A stretch of DNA of 6,300 nucleotides, from contig JAGVBL010000381.1 in assembly GCA_020059785.1 (NCBI GenBank), positions 1 through 6,300 on the forward strand, read 5' to 3'. The stretch comes from Ignavibacteriales bacterium (GTDB taxonomy: Bacteria > Bacteroidota > Ignavibacteria > Ignavibacteriales > Melioribacteraceae). The notes below the pieces were generated by a model. The model made no database searches. It saw nothing but the letters and a program-made list of their open reading frames with translations, and was not told the DNA's origin. The stretch's first letter is position 1. Every line of letters starts with the position of its first letter. Below, one piece after another: positions 1 to 6,195 of the stretch. A program made the position numbers and the translations under genes.

Positions 1-792
1 ATTACATCTGCAATATGGGTTTTATCCGGTTACTACATTCTCATTAATATTTTTAATGATGATGCCAGTTACAAAGCTTACTTGTTTAATTCCGGAATTT
101 GGCGCTTCATGATTGGTATTCTTTTCTATTCGATAATTGTTGCTGTTGATTATGTAATAATTTACTACAATAATTTCCGGCAGAAATTATTCAGGGAATC
201 CGAACTGAATGCTTTGGTGAAAGAAGCTGAATTGAAATCTCTCAAATACCAGATAAATCCGCATTTCATTTTTAATAGCCTTAATTCAATAAGCTCACTT
301 ACTTTAAGCAATCCTGATAAGGCAAGGGAAATGACAATCAAGCTTTCGTCGTTTCTTAGAAGTACTCTTTCGAAAAACGAAAAACAGAAGAGTAAACTTG
401 TTGAAGAGATTTCTAATGCCAAACTATATCTTGATATAGAAAAGGTCCGCTTCTCGGATAAGTTTGAATTTCTTGAAGAGCTTGAATCCGAATGTAAGGA
501 TATGGAAATTCCGAGCATGATTTTACAGCCTTTGTTCGAAAATGCAATTAAACATGGCGTATATGAAAGTCTTGAAAAGGTTGTTATTAAATTAAAATGC
601 GGACCCGAAAAGGAATATTTAAAGATTGTTGTTGAGAATAATTACGATCCTGAATCTGTTCCCCGCAAAGGAGAAGGAATAGGAATTAAGAATATTCAGC
701 AGAGAATGAAATTGATTTATAATCAGGATAATCTTGTTACAGTTGAAAAAAATAATGGACTTTTCAAAGTAAATATTTTTATACCAAGGTAA
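1..792 (+). CDS. LytS/YehU-family sensor histidine kinase, 5' end missing
   Basis: This is a membrane histidine kinase that would phosphorylate the regulator encoded two bases downstream. The frame is open to the left edge, so the true start lies outside; the TTG at 82 is only an internal codon. The visible 263 residues begin with two hydrophobic segments (about codons 2-18 and 34-57) separated by a short polar loop. A short linker leads to the His_kinase (PF06580-type) box QINPHFIFNSLNSI, whose phospho-accepting His is at 262-264 (codon 88). The HATPase part shows the N-box ILQPLFENAIKHG (Asn at codon 181) and the G-box GEGIGIKNIQQRM (from codon 224), then a normal C-terminus IFIPR. All catalytic motifs are intact. 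Members of this family are often about 340-350 residues, so perhaps 80 residues with further membrane helices are missing. The signal it senses cannot be told. Confidence 0.93.
   Translation: MTSAIWVLSGYYILINIFNDDASYKAYLFNSGIWRFMIGILFYSIIVAVDYVIIYYNNFRQKLFRESELNALVKEAELKSLKYQINPHFIFNSLNSISSLTLSNPDKAREMTIKLSSFLRSTLSKNEKQKSKLVEEISNAKLYLDIEKVRFSDKFEFLEELESECKDMEIPSMILQPLFENAIKHGVYESLEKVVIKLKCGPEKEYLKIVVENNYDPESVPRKGEGIGIKNIQQRMKLIYNQDNLVTVEKNNGLFKVNIFIPR
786..789 (+). promoter_or_regulatory. Ribosome binding site of the response regulator
   Basis: AAGG sits five bases before the ATG at 795, inside the last codons and stop of the kinase gene. With a two-base gap between the kinase stop and the regulator start, this points to co-transcription and coupled translation, and it fixes ATG 795 as the start. 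Confidence 0.6.
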
Positions 793-794
793 AC

Positions 795-1217
795 ATGGAA
801 CAAAAAATTAGAGCAATAATAATAGACGATGAAAAACTTGCCCGTGATATTGTTAAAACATACCTTAGCAAATATCCTTCAATAGAAATAATTGGCGAAT
901 GTACAAACGGATTCGATGCGGTTAAAATGATAAGCGATGATGCGCCTGATCTTATTTTCCTGGATATACAAATGCCAAAGTTAACCGGGTTCGAAATGCT
1001 GGAGATTATTGATAACCCGCCGGTTATTATTTTCACTACTGCATTCGATCAATATGCCATCAAAGCTTTTGAAGTAAACGCAACGGATTATTTATTAAAA
1101 CCTTTTTCCGAAGAGAGATTTGACGATGCAATTAATAAAGCCGTTAAACAGGTTGAAAACAAAACCGGATTGGATAAAAAACTCGATGGTTTGCTAAGAC
1201 ATATCGATAATAGATAA
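795..1217 (+). CDS. Response regulator receiver domain of a LytTR-type regulator, cut short by an in-frame stop
   Basis: This is a CheY-like receiver of 140 residues and the expected partner of the upstream LytS-type kinase. The acidic pair is Asp11-Asp12 in IIIDDE. The phospho-acceptor is Asp57 in LIFLDIQMP. The conserved Thr82-Ala83 is in IIFTTAFD and Lys102-Pro103 in YLLKPF, so the receiver should be phosphorylatable. Residues 112-140 form the usual charged linker helix. The frame then meets TAA at 1215-1217, yet the same frame continues directly into a full LytTR DNA-binding domain. As it stands the product is a receiver with no output domain. Intact family members are about 240-255 residues, and 795-1550 would encode 251 codons plus a stop. 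I regard this as the 5' half of a single disrupted gene. A stand-alone receiver is the alternative. Confidence 0.88.
   Translation: MEQKIRAIIIDDEKLARDIVKTYLSKYPSIEIIGECTNGFDAVKMISDDAPDLIFLDIQMPKLTGFEMLEIIDNPPVIIFTTAFDQYAIKAFEVNATDYLLKPFSEERFDDAINKAVKQVENKTGLDKKLDGLLRHIDNR
1215..1217 (+). other. In-frame TAA splitting the response regulator
   Basis: The codons around the break read His-Ile-Asp-Asn-Arg-stop-Glu-Phe-Leu-Glu-Arg. There is no frame change: the receiver and LytTR parts are both in the frame of 795. One substitution (for example AAA, GAA or CAA to TAA) explains the split. TAA also ends the kinase, aldehyde dehydrogenase, lptA-like and lptB genes normally, so genome-wide reassignment of TAA is excluded. 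Confidence 0.9.
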
Positions 1218-1550
1218 GAATTTCTTGAAAGGGTTGTTATAAAATCCAGTCAGAAAATTTCTATAATTCCTGTTAATGATATAAAATACATTGAAGCACA
1301 GGATGATTATGTAATGATCTATTCCGATAAGGGGAATTTCCTTAAACAAAAAACAATGAAATATTTTGAAGAAAACCTGGATCCGGCAGAATTTATAAGA
1401 ATTCATCGCTCTTACATTGTAAATATTACGCATGTAAAACAGATTCAATTAGTGGAAAAAGAATCATATAATGCATTATTACATGATAATATAAAACTGC
1501 CGGTAAGTAAATCCGGCTATCAGATATTGAAAGAAATATTGGAAAAATAA
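1218..1550 (+). pseudogene. LytTR DNA-binding domain, downstream half of the split response regulator
   Basis: The frame of the receiver continues after the TAA and encodes 110 residues forming a complete LytTR domain. It starts EFLERVVIKSSQKISIIP, passes through the DIKYIEAQDDYVMIY strand, and contains the family hallmark FIRIHRSYIVN, then LPVSKSGYQILKE near the end and a TAA at 1548-1550. The domain normally binds direct repeats upstream of target genes. No frameshift or further stop is seen. The first in-frame ATG is at 1314, which would give 78 residues but drop the first strands of the domain. No ATG, GTG or TTG in this frame lies between the stop and 1314, so an independently translated, folded domain looks unlikely. 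It is either the dead half of a recently disrupted gene or part of an intact gene with a base-call error. Confidence 0.8.
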
Positions 1551-1579
1551 ACTGTTGCTATTGTTTCATTTCTACTTAA

Positions 1580-1610
1580 TTGAAGTTTTATTCCCCTATC
1601 TTTATATTTG
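1580..1610 (+). promoter_or_regulatory. Candidate Bacteroidetes-type promoter for the aldehyde dehydrogenase
   Basis: TTG at 1580-1582 and TATATTTG at 1603-1610 are 20 bases apart. They match the Bacteroidetes housekeeping pattern (TTG or TTTG near -33, TAnnTTTG near -7). Transcription would begin at about 1615, giving a leader of roughly 20 bases before the ATG at 1634. The match is exact in the -7 box, but A+T-rich DNA makes chance hits fairly easy, and use of this consensus outside Bacteroidetes proper is inferred. Confidence 0.5.
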
Positions 1611-1633
1611 ACAACGAAAACAATGGAAAACAG

Positions 1634-3226
1634 ATGAATATCGATAAAGACCTTCAATCGATTCAAGAAGCACGCAATTTAGCCGCTATAGCAAAAGAAG
1701 CCCAGCAAGAATTCAAATACTTCAGTCAGGAACAGGTTGATAAAGTTGTAAAAGCAATGACTGATGCCGGATATAAAGAAGCGGAGCGATTAGCTAAAAT
1801 GGCCCATGAAGAAACAGGCTTTGGAAAATGGCAGGACAAGGTGATCAAAAATCAGTTCGGCACAAAAGACGTATGGGAATCAATTAAGGATTTGAAAACT
1901 GTTGGTGTAATTGATGTTCAAAATAACGGAAAGATTTTAAAAATTGCCGAACCGATGGGAGTTGTTGCTGCGTTAATACCTTCAACAAATCCAACATCAA
2001 CTGCAATGTTCAAAGCAATAATTTCGTTAAAATGTAGAAACGGAATAGTAGCAAGCCCTCATCCAAAATCTATTAACAGCACATCAGAAGCATTAAGAGT
2101 CTTATCTGATGCAGCAGAAAAAGCCGGAGCTCCTAAGGGATTAATTCAATGTATGACCCTACCAACAATCGAAGGGACCGAAGCTTTAATGAAAGATAAA
2201 AATATTGCTGTAATTCTGGCTACCGGAAGCACTCCAATGGTTAAAGCTGCTTACAGTTCGGGCAAACCTGCTTATGGTGTTGGTCCGGGTAATGTTCCGG
2301 CATTTATTGAAAGAACTGCGAATTATCAAAAAGCTGTTGCCGATATTGTGTATGGTACAACTTTCGACAATGGTGTTTTGTGTTCATCGGAACAGGCAAT
2401 GATTGTTGATAGACCTCTGCGCGAAAAAGTAATTGAAGAAGCTAAGAGAATTGGATGTTACTTTGTAAACGAGGAAGAAAAGAAAAAATTAGAAAATACG
2501 GTTGCTAAGGGGGCAAAATTAAACGCAGATATAGTAGGCAAATCCGCTGCATGGATTGCTAACTATGCGGGATTTTCAGTACCTCCAAATACAACAGTAT
2601 TGGTTGCAGAATGTGCCTCTGTTGGCAAACAGGAACCATTATCGATAGAGAAGCTTTCGCCTATGCTGGCATTCTATACGGTTGATGGTTGGCTAGAGGG
2701 ATGTCACAGATGTATTGAGTTATTACAATTCGGCGGAATCGGTCATACTCTTGTTATTCATTCTAATGATAAAGAAGTAATAATGAAGTTTGCATTGGAA
2801 AAGCCGGCATTCAGAATAGTAGTTAATACACCTTCCTCGGTTGGTGCAGTTGGATATACTACTGCATTAATGCCGTCAATGACTTTAGGACCCGGAACAT
2901 GGGGCGGATCAATTGTATCAGAAAATGTTTCGGCAAAACATTTAATGAATGTAAAAACATTGGCATTCGAAACACGTCCGGTTAACCCCGGTGTTTCAGT
3001 TTCTTCGTTTGATCTACCGTCTTCAATGAGTTTATCGGGTGCTAAACAGGAAGGTAATTTTACAAAACAAATTGAAGAACGGTTAAGAGCACGTGCAGGT
3101 AACCCGGTAACAAATCCTCTTGGTAATGTGAGCAGAAAGTCTGGTAGCACTTCAAAAGAAAGTGTATTAGGGAGCGGAATTACCGAAGAGGAAATTCAAA
3201 GAATAATTAAAGAATTTAACAGGTAA
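1634..3226 (+). CDS. CoA-acylating aldehyde dehydrogenase (AdhE/EutE type) with microcompartment-targeting-like C-terminal tail
   Basis: It interconverts an aldehyde and its acyl-CoA with NAD(H), as in acetaldehyde dehydrogenase (acetylating), the AdhE N-terminal domain and PduP/EutE. From the ATG at 1634 it has 530 residues. The frame also allows a TTG at 1580, but that TTG falls in the likely promoter and adds an unconserved stretch. Family signs are AEPMGVVAALIPSTNPTS (about 105-122), ASPHPKS, a nucleotide-binding stretch ILATGSTPMVKAAYSSGKPA (194-213), GVGPGNVPAFIE, the catalytic Cys250 in FDNGVLCSSEQA, and GPGTWGGSIVSENVSAKHL (419-437), where the catalytic core of single-domain relatives roughly ends. 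The remaining ~80 residues form a Gly/Ser/Asn-rich linker and a terminal amphipathic helix, ITEEEIQRIIKEFNR. The substrate could be acetaldehyde, propionaldehyde, lactaldehyde or sulfoacetaldehyde; the sequence does not decide. No alcohol dehydrogenase domain is fused. Confidence 0.93.
   Translation: MNIDKDLQSIQEARNLAAIAKEAQQEFKYFSQEQVDKVVKAMTDAGYKEAERLAKMAHEETGFGKWQDKVIKNQFGTKDVWESIKDLKTVGVIDVQNNGKILKIAEPMGVVAALIPSTNPTSTAMFKAIISLKCRNGIVASPHPKSINSTSEALRVLSDAAEKAGAPKGLIQCMTLPTIEGTEALMKDKNIAVILATGSTPMVKAAYSSGKPAYGVGPGNVPAFIERTANYQKAVADIVYGTTFDNGVLCSSEQAMIVDRPLREKVIEEAKRIGCYFVNEEEKKKLENTVAKGAKLNADIVGKSAAWIANYAGFSVPPNTTVLVAECASVGKQEPLSIEKLSPMLAFYTVDGWLEGCHRCIELLQFGGIGHTLVIHSNDKEVIMKFALEKPAFRIVVNTPSSVGAVGYTTALMPSMTLGPGTWGGSIVSENVSAKHLMNVKTLAFETRPVNPGVSVSSFDLPSSMSLSGAKQEGNFTKQIEERLRARAGNPVTNPLGNVSRKSGSTSKESVLGSGITEEEIQRIIKEFNR
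3179..3223 (+). other. Encapsulation-peptide-like amphipathic helix at the dehydrogenase C-terminus
   Basis: The last 15 residues, ITEEEIQRIIKEFNR, place Ile, Ile-Ile and Phe on one helical face (positions 6, 9/10 and 13 of the segment) and acidic or basic residues on the other. A flexible Gly/Ser/Thr/Asn-rich linker of some 25 residues precedes it. Short terminal amphipathic helices behind disordered linkers are the known form of encapsulation peptides of microcompartment enzymes such as PduP and PduD. The assignment rests on pattern only. Confidence 0.5.
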
Positions 3227-3346
3227 TTATTTTACAAATAGAATTATTTCTGGCTTACTTTTGTTATAGTAATGTGACATCAATCATTTAATATTAGAAT
3301 CAAAACAACTATTTTTTCTTCGAAGTTAATCGATAAGAAAATATAA

Positions 3347-3523
3347 ATGAATAACAACGGGTTCAATAACTGGTCCATTGAAAAGGGCGATTATAAAAGG
3401 GATGAAACTACTACATGGACATTTCAGAGGAAGTTAATCCGTAAGAGACGAATTAAAAAATCAATTTTAATAATTCTTTACACAATATCTGTATCGATAA
3501 TTTCATATTTAATTTTAGGTTAA
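3347..3523 (+). CDS. Small single-pass membrane protein, 58 residues, unrecognised
   Basis: The ATG at 3347 follows an in-frame TAA directly, so this is the earliest possible ATG. The product has a polar N-terminus rich in Asn and Trp (MNNNGFNNWSIEKGDYK), a strongly basic patch RKLIRKRRIKK (29-39) and one hydrophobic helix (about 40-57) that ends at the C-terminal Gly. By the positive-inside rule the N-terminus should be cytoplasmic with the C-terminus barely across the membrane. The upstream 120 bases (3227-3346) hold no other gene and no strong terminator. The start is preceded by an A-rich stretch (AAGAAAATATAA) instead of a clear Shine-Dalgarno. Its stop shares the TTAA at 3520-3523 with the lptB stop on the other strand. 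I do not recognise a family. Coding is supported by the composition of the peptide and by the lack of other content. Confidence 0.55.
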   Translation: MNNNGFNNWSIEKGDYKRDETTTWTFQRKLIRKRRIKKSILIILYTISVSIISYLILG

Positions 3524-4269
3524 TCCTCTGAGTATCTGTCTAACCTGAATTTTTCGCCGAGATACATTTTTCTAACGTCATTATCGAGCGCCAGAAGATC
3601 GGCTGTTCCTTCCTTAAAAATCTGACCGTTAATTAAAATATATGCTCTGTCAACAATGCTCAAGGTTTCATGAACATTATGATCGGTTATTAGTATTCCG
3701 ATATTTTTGTTTTTTAGATTAGCGACAATATTCATAATATCTTCAACGGCAATCGGGTCCACCCCCGCAAAAGGTTCATCAAGCAGAATAAATTTTGGTT
3801 CGGTAGCAAGAGCTCTGGCAATTTCAGTTCTCCTTCTTTCTCCGCCACTAAGCTGATAGCCCATAGTTTTTCTAACTTTAGCAATTCCAAGTTCTTCAAG
3901 TAATTTTTCCTGGCGCTCTTTCCTTTCCTTATCCGGGAGATCCAGCATTTGTAATATTGCCATAATATTATCTTCAACCGTTAATCTGCGGAATATCGAA
4001 GCTTCCTGTGGAAGATAACCAATTCCCTTTTTAGCTCTTTTATACATTGGTTCTTTAGTTATTTCATTTTTATCAAGAAAAACTCTCCCCTCCAGAGGTT
4101 TTATCATTCCAACAATCATATAGAATGTTGTGGTTTTACCAGCACCATTTGGTCCAAGAAGTCCAACAACTTCTCCCTGTTGAACAGAAATTGAGACATT
4201 ATTAACAACTGTTCTTTTTTTATAAACCTTCTTTAATCCTTCACTTCTTAAGAGCGATTTATTTTCCAT
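3520..4269 (-). CDS. lptB: LPS export ABC transporter ATP-binding protein LptB
   Basis: This is the cytoplasmic ATPase that powers extraction of lipopolysaccharide from the inner membrane together with LptF/LptG, which are not in this window. All ABC motifs are present in 249 residues: Walker A GPNGAGKTT (39-47), Q-loop Gln88 in YLPQEASIF, signature LSGGE (140-144), Walker B ILLDEP (161-166) with Glu165, and the switch His197 in ITDHNV. YLPQEASIFRRLTVEDN and DEPFAGVDPIAV are typical of LptB and distinguish it from amino-acid or lipoprotein-release ATPases. The length fits the E. coli protein (241). The ATG at 4269 lies inside the end of the LptA-like gene with an 11-base overlap, so translation is probably coupled. 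It is the last gene of the kdsD-lptC-lptA-lptB unit. Confidence 0.96.
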   Translation of the reverse strand: MENKSLLRSEGLKKVYKKRTVVNNVSISVQQGEVVGLLGPNGAGKTTTFYMIVGMIKPLEGRVFLDKNEITKEPMYKRAKKGIGYLPQEASIFRRLTVEDNIMAILQMLDLPDKERKERQEKLLEELGIAKVRKTMGYQLSGGERRRTEIARALATEPKFILLDEPFAGVDPIAVEDIMNIVANLKNKNIGILITDHNVHETLSIVDRAYILINGQIFKEGTADLLALDNDVRKMYLGEKFRLDRYSED

Positions 4270-5659
4270 AGAATTGCAGTTTGTTCAATTTTGAAAAAAT
4301 TTTATTTGCCCTATTACCAAGTATAGATTCTTTTGTCGGTCTGTTTTTAATTATGATGAAGGAAGGTATTGTAAATTCTTTTTCTTTTCCTTCAATCAAA
4401 TTTTCCGGATGATACTCGCTTACCGGATTACCATAAAATTTAACTTCAGTTACCGCATTATCTTCAAAAAATATTACGGTTCTATCGGAACTAGATTTTA
4501 ACAGTCCATTCGGTTCATCATCTTCGAAAAGATAATAAATACTAAGGACACTTCCTTTCACATCAGTTTTTTCCAATCCATTCTGGCCGAAATGCATCTC
4601 AATATTCCTACCGGAAATCTGGTCGTACTTAAAATCATATTTTGCATTTGAAGAAATTATTGATGCGTTTGAGTTAATTAATAACTGCTTAAGCTTATTA
4701 TTTTGTAAGTAAACATTAATTGAGTCACCAATTAATTGAGTGTTTTCATTCCACATAACAGGTTGTGAAGTAGCATTCTCAGGTTTATATGTATAAAGGT
4801 AATCCGAGTTTCGGTAAAGGATTGTTATATCATTTATGGATGCAAAATCTTTACGCGCAATCAAAACTGAATCTGTGGCAACTACTCTTTTTGTGGAATC
4901 GTCGTATGATTCCATAAGCTTTGATGAGATTACCAGAGTATCGAGCTGACCGTTATCTGTAGTATCGATCTTAACGAGAAAAGGATTATCATAAATTTTA
5001 GTATAGTTCTGATTATTATAATCTTCAAGACGATCTGAAAATATTGCAAGACGATTTTTAGGATCGTAAATCAAAATATTATTGTAGGCAAAAGAAATTT
5101 TTGTATTTCTAAAGTGAGTTAGACTGTCAGCGAAGAGTACAGATGATGAGTCCCTTACTTCCACGTTACCGGCAGCAACCGCTCTATCTTCATCGTTGTA
5201 ATATGTCAGTCTATCGGATTGTAAGTTAGTAAGTTGATCATAAAGTTTTACGTTATCATAAAAAAAGGCTCTTTTCTCATCAAAATAATAGTAACCATTT
5301 TTAGAACTAAGATTAACGTGACCGTCGAAAAGTGAAATTCCAGATTTTGAGTGGGCAACTTTTGTATTACCATAATAATAACCAATATCTGTATTGATAA
5401 TTACGCTATCCTGTTTAACAACCACCTTGCCAATTAATTCAGCTTCGTTTCTTGCTAGATACTGAATTGCCTTAATACATGTAATCCTAACATTACCCTG
5501 GGTCATAACTACATTACCATGTACTTCTCTAACCATTTCACCATTTATCATTTTGCCGAATAAGCTATCCCCGTTAACAGTAATCATCTGCCTCTCATTC
5601 TGGGTAAAAACTGGCATGGAAACCAATAGACAGATCAATATTGTTAATTCAATGCGCAC
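4259..5659 (-). CDS. lptA: LptA/OstA-like periplasmic LPS transport protein, enlarged
   Basis: It is predicted to be exported and to form part of the periplasmic bridge that shuttles LPS to the outer membrane. An N-terminal signal peptide (basic Arg2, hydrophobic ILICLLVSMPVF, probable cleavage near residue 20) is followed by repeated beta-rich OstA units with recurring 'GNV'-like turns: VHGNVVMTQGNVRI (47-59), LIGKVVVKQDSVII (75-88), VAAGNVEVRDSSSVLFADSL (161-180), VATDSVLIARKDF (260-272) and a further block at about 305-410. At 466 residues it is far longer than E. coli LptA (185) but lacks an LptD-type C-terminal barrel, which suits the OstA-like proteins of the Bacteroidota side of bacteria. 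The start is GTG at 5659. The next Met is inside the signal peptide, and the GTG overlaps the lptC stop by one base (TAGTG). The symbol is given by position and family, not by proven orthology. Confidence 0.85.
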   Translation of the reverse strand: MRIELTILICLLVSMPVFTQNERQMITVNGDSLFGKMINGEMVREVHGNVVMTQGNVRITCIKAIQYLARNEAELIGKVVVKQDSVIINTDIGYYYGNTKVAHSKSGISLFDGHVNLSSKNGYYYFDEKRAFFYDNVKLYDQLTNLQSDRLTYYNDEDRAVAAGNVEVRDSSSVLFADSLTHFRNTKISFAYNNILIYDPKNRLAIFSDRLEDYNNQNYTKIYDNPFLVKIDTTDNGQLDTLVISSKLMESYDDSTKRVVATDSVLIARKDFASINDITILYRNSDYLYTYKPENATSQPVMWNENTQLIGDSINVYLQNNKLKQLLINSNASIISSNAKYDFKYDQISGRNIEMHFGQNGLEKTDVKGSVLSIYYLFEDDEPNGLLKSSSDRTVIFFEDNAVTEVKFYGNPVSEYHPENLIEGKEKEFTIPSFIIIKNRPTKESILGNRANKIFSKLNKLQFYGK

Positions 5660-6195
5660 TATTTCTTCTTTTCGTTAACTGTTGATGAATATGTTACATT
5701 AAAAATTACATAGTTGTGAAGATGCTGATCGGATTCCAAACCGTATCCTTCAATTATTTCTTTTGATGATTTAATGGATACAAATTTATCCGTTGTAATT
5801 TTCTCATTAGAATTTTTCCACTTTAACTCTTGAGTAGTAAGGACAGTTCCGCTGTCATTAACCGCTACAACACTGTCTATTGCATACATGTCCATTGTAA
5901 TATCATCAACCTTACCCCGTTTAGATGTTAAAGTAGTAGTAACCTTCTGTTCAGAATTGTAGAAATGGATTTTTACTCCTTCCAGCATAGTTACTTTTTG
6001 CATTTCATACTTTTTTAGATGATCTGAAAAAAGGACGGCTCTAATTCTACCTTCGTTAGTAAAAGTTATTTTAGAATTCCAGCTTTCATGCGATGGTATT
6101 TCTGTTTTTGTACCGTCATCTTCAATTAACGGTTTTATTTTCTCTTCGGAACAGGATACCAGAATTACAAATAGAACAGCCGCTAAATACCTCAT
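5659..6195 (-). CDS. lptC: LPS export protein LptC, lipoprotein type
   Basis: It is predicted to take LPS from the inner-membrane transporter and pass it to the LptA-like bridge. The 178 residues start with a lipoprotein signal peptide (MRYLAAVLFVILVSC) with lipobox LVSC, giving lipidated Cys15. E. coli LptC has a membrane helix here instead. The rest is a single LptC/YrbK-like beta-jellyroll half with PSHESWNSKITFTNEGRIRA, LTSKRGKVDDITMDMYAI and LTTQELKWKNSNEKITTDK. The repeated pattern of an untransformed versus modified strand plus 'D.A.G' turns is typical for the family. The ATG overlaps the stop of the upstream gene (ATGA), and its own TAG overlaps the start of the next gene. The sequence is divergent from proteobacterial LptC, so the call depends partly on its position between kdsD and lptA. 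Confidence 0.85.
   Translation of the reverse strand: MRYLAAVLFVILVSCSEEKIKPLIEDDGTKTEIPSHESWNSKITFTNEGRIRAVLFSDHLKKYEMQKVTMLEGVKIHFYNSEQKVTTTLTSKRGKVDDITMDMYAIDSVVAVNDSGTVLTTQELKWKNSNEKITTDKFVSIKSSKEIIEGYGLESDQHLHNYVIFNVTYSSTVNEKKK

Noticed and set aside
82..84. TTG at 82 as the start of the histidine kinase
   Set aside because: The frame is open to base 1 and the upstream codons encode a membrane segment (IWVLSGYYILINIF) of the kind expected in this kinase family. The gene is simply cut by the window edge.
1314..1550. Independent small LytTR protein starting at ATG 1314
   Set aside because: The ATG lies inside a beta strand of the LytTR domain and would remove its first strands. No Shine-Dalgarno precedes it. 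The same-frame continuation from the receiver explains the sequence better.
1551..1570. Two GTT-containing 9-mers (ACTGTTGCT, ATTGTTTCA) as a LytTR binding site before the dehydrogenase
   Set aside because: LytTR sites are direct repeats about 21-22 bases apart. These are only 9 bases apart and the motif is short enough to occur by chance.
2758..3150. Long open frame on the minus strand inside the dehydrogenase
   Set aside because: It lies antisense to well-conserved dehydrogenase sequence, has no recognisable domain and no promoter or ribosome site. It is a by-product of codon bias.
3227..3260. AATTATTT repeated twice as a terminator after the dehydrogenase
   Set aside because: The copies are direct, not inverted, and have no G+C-rich stem or U-tract. 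No intrinsic terminator can be supported here.
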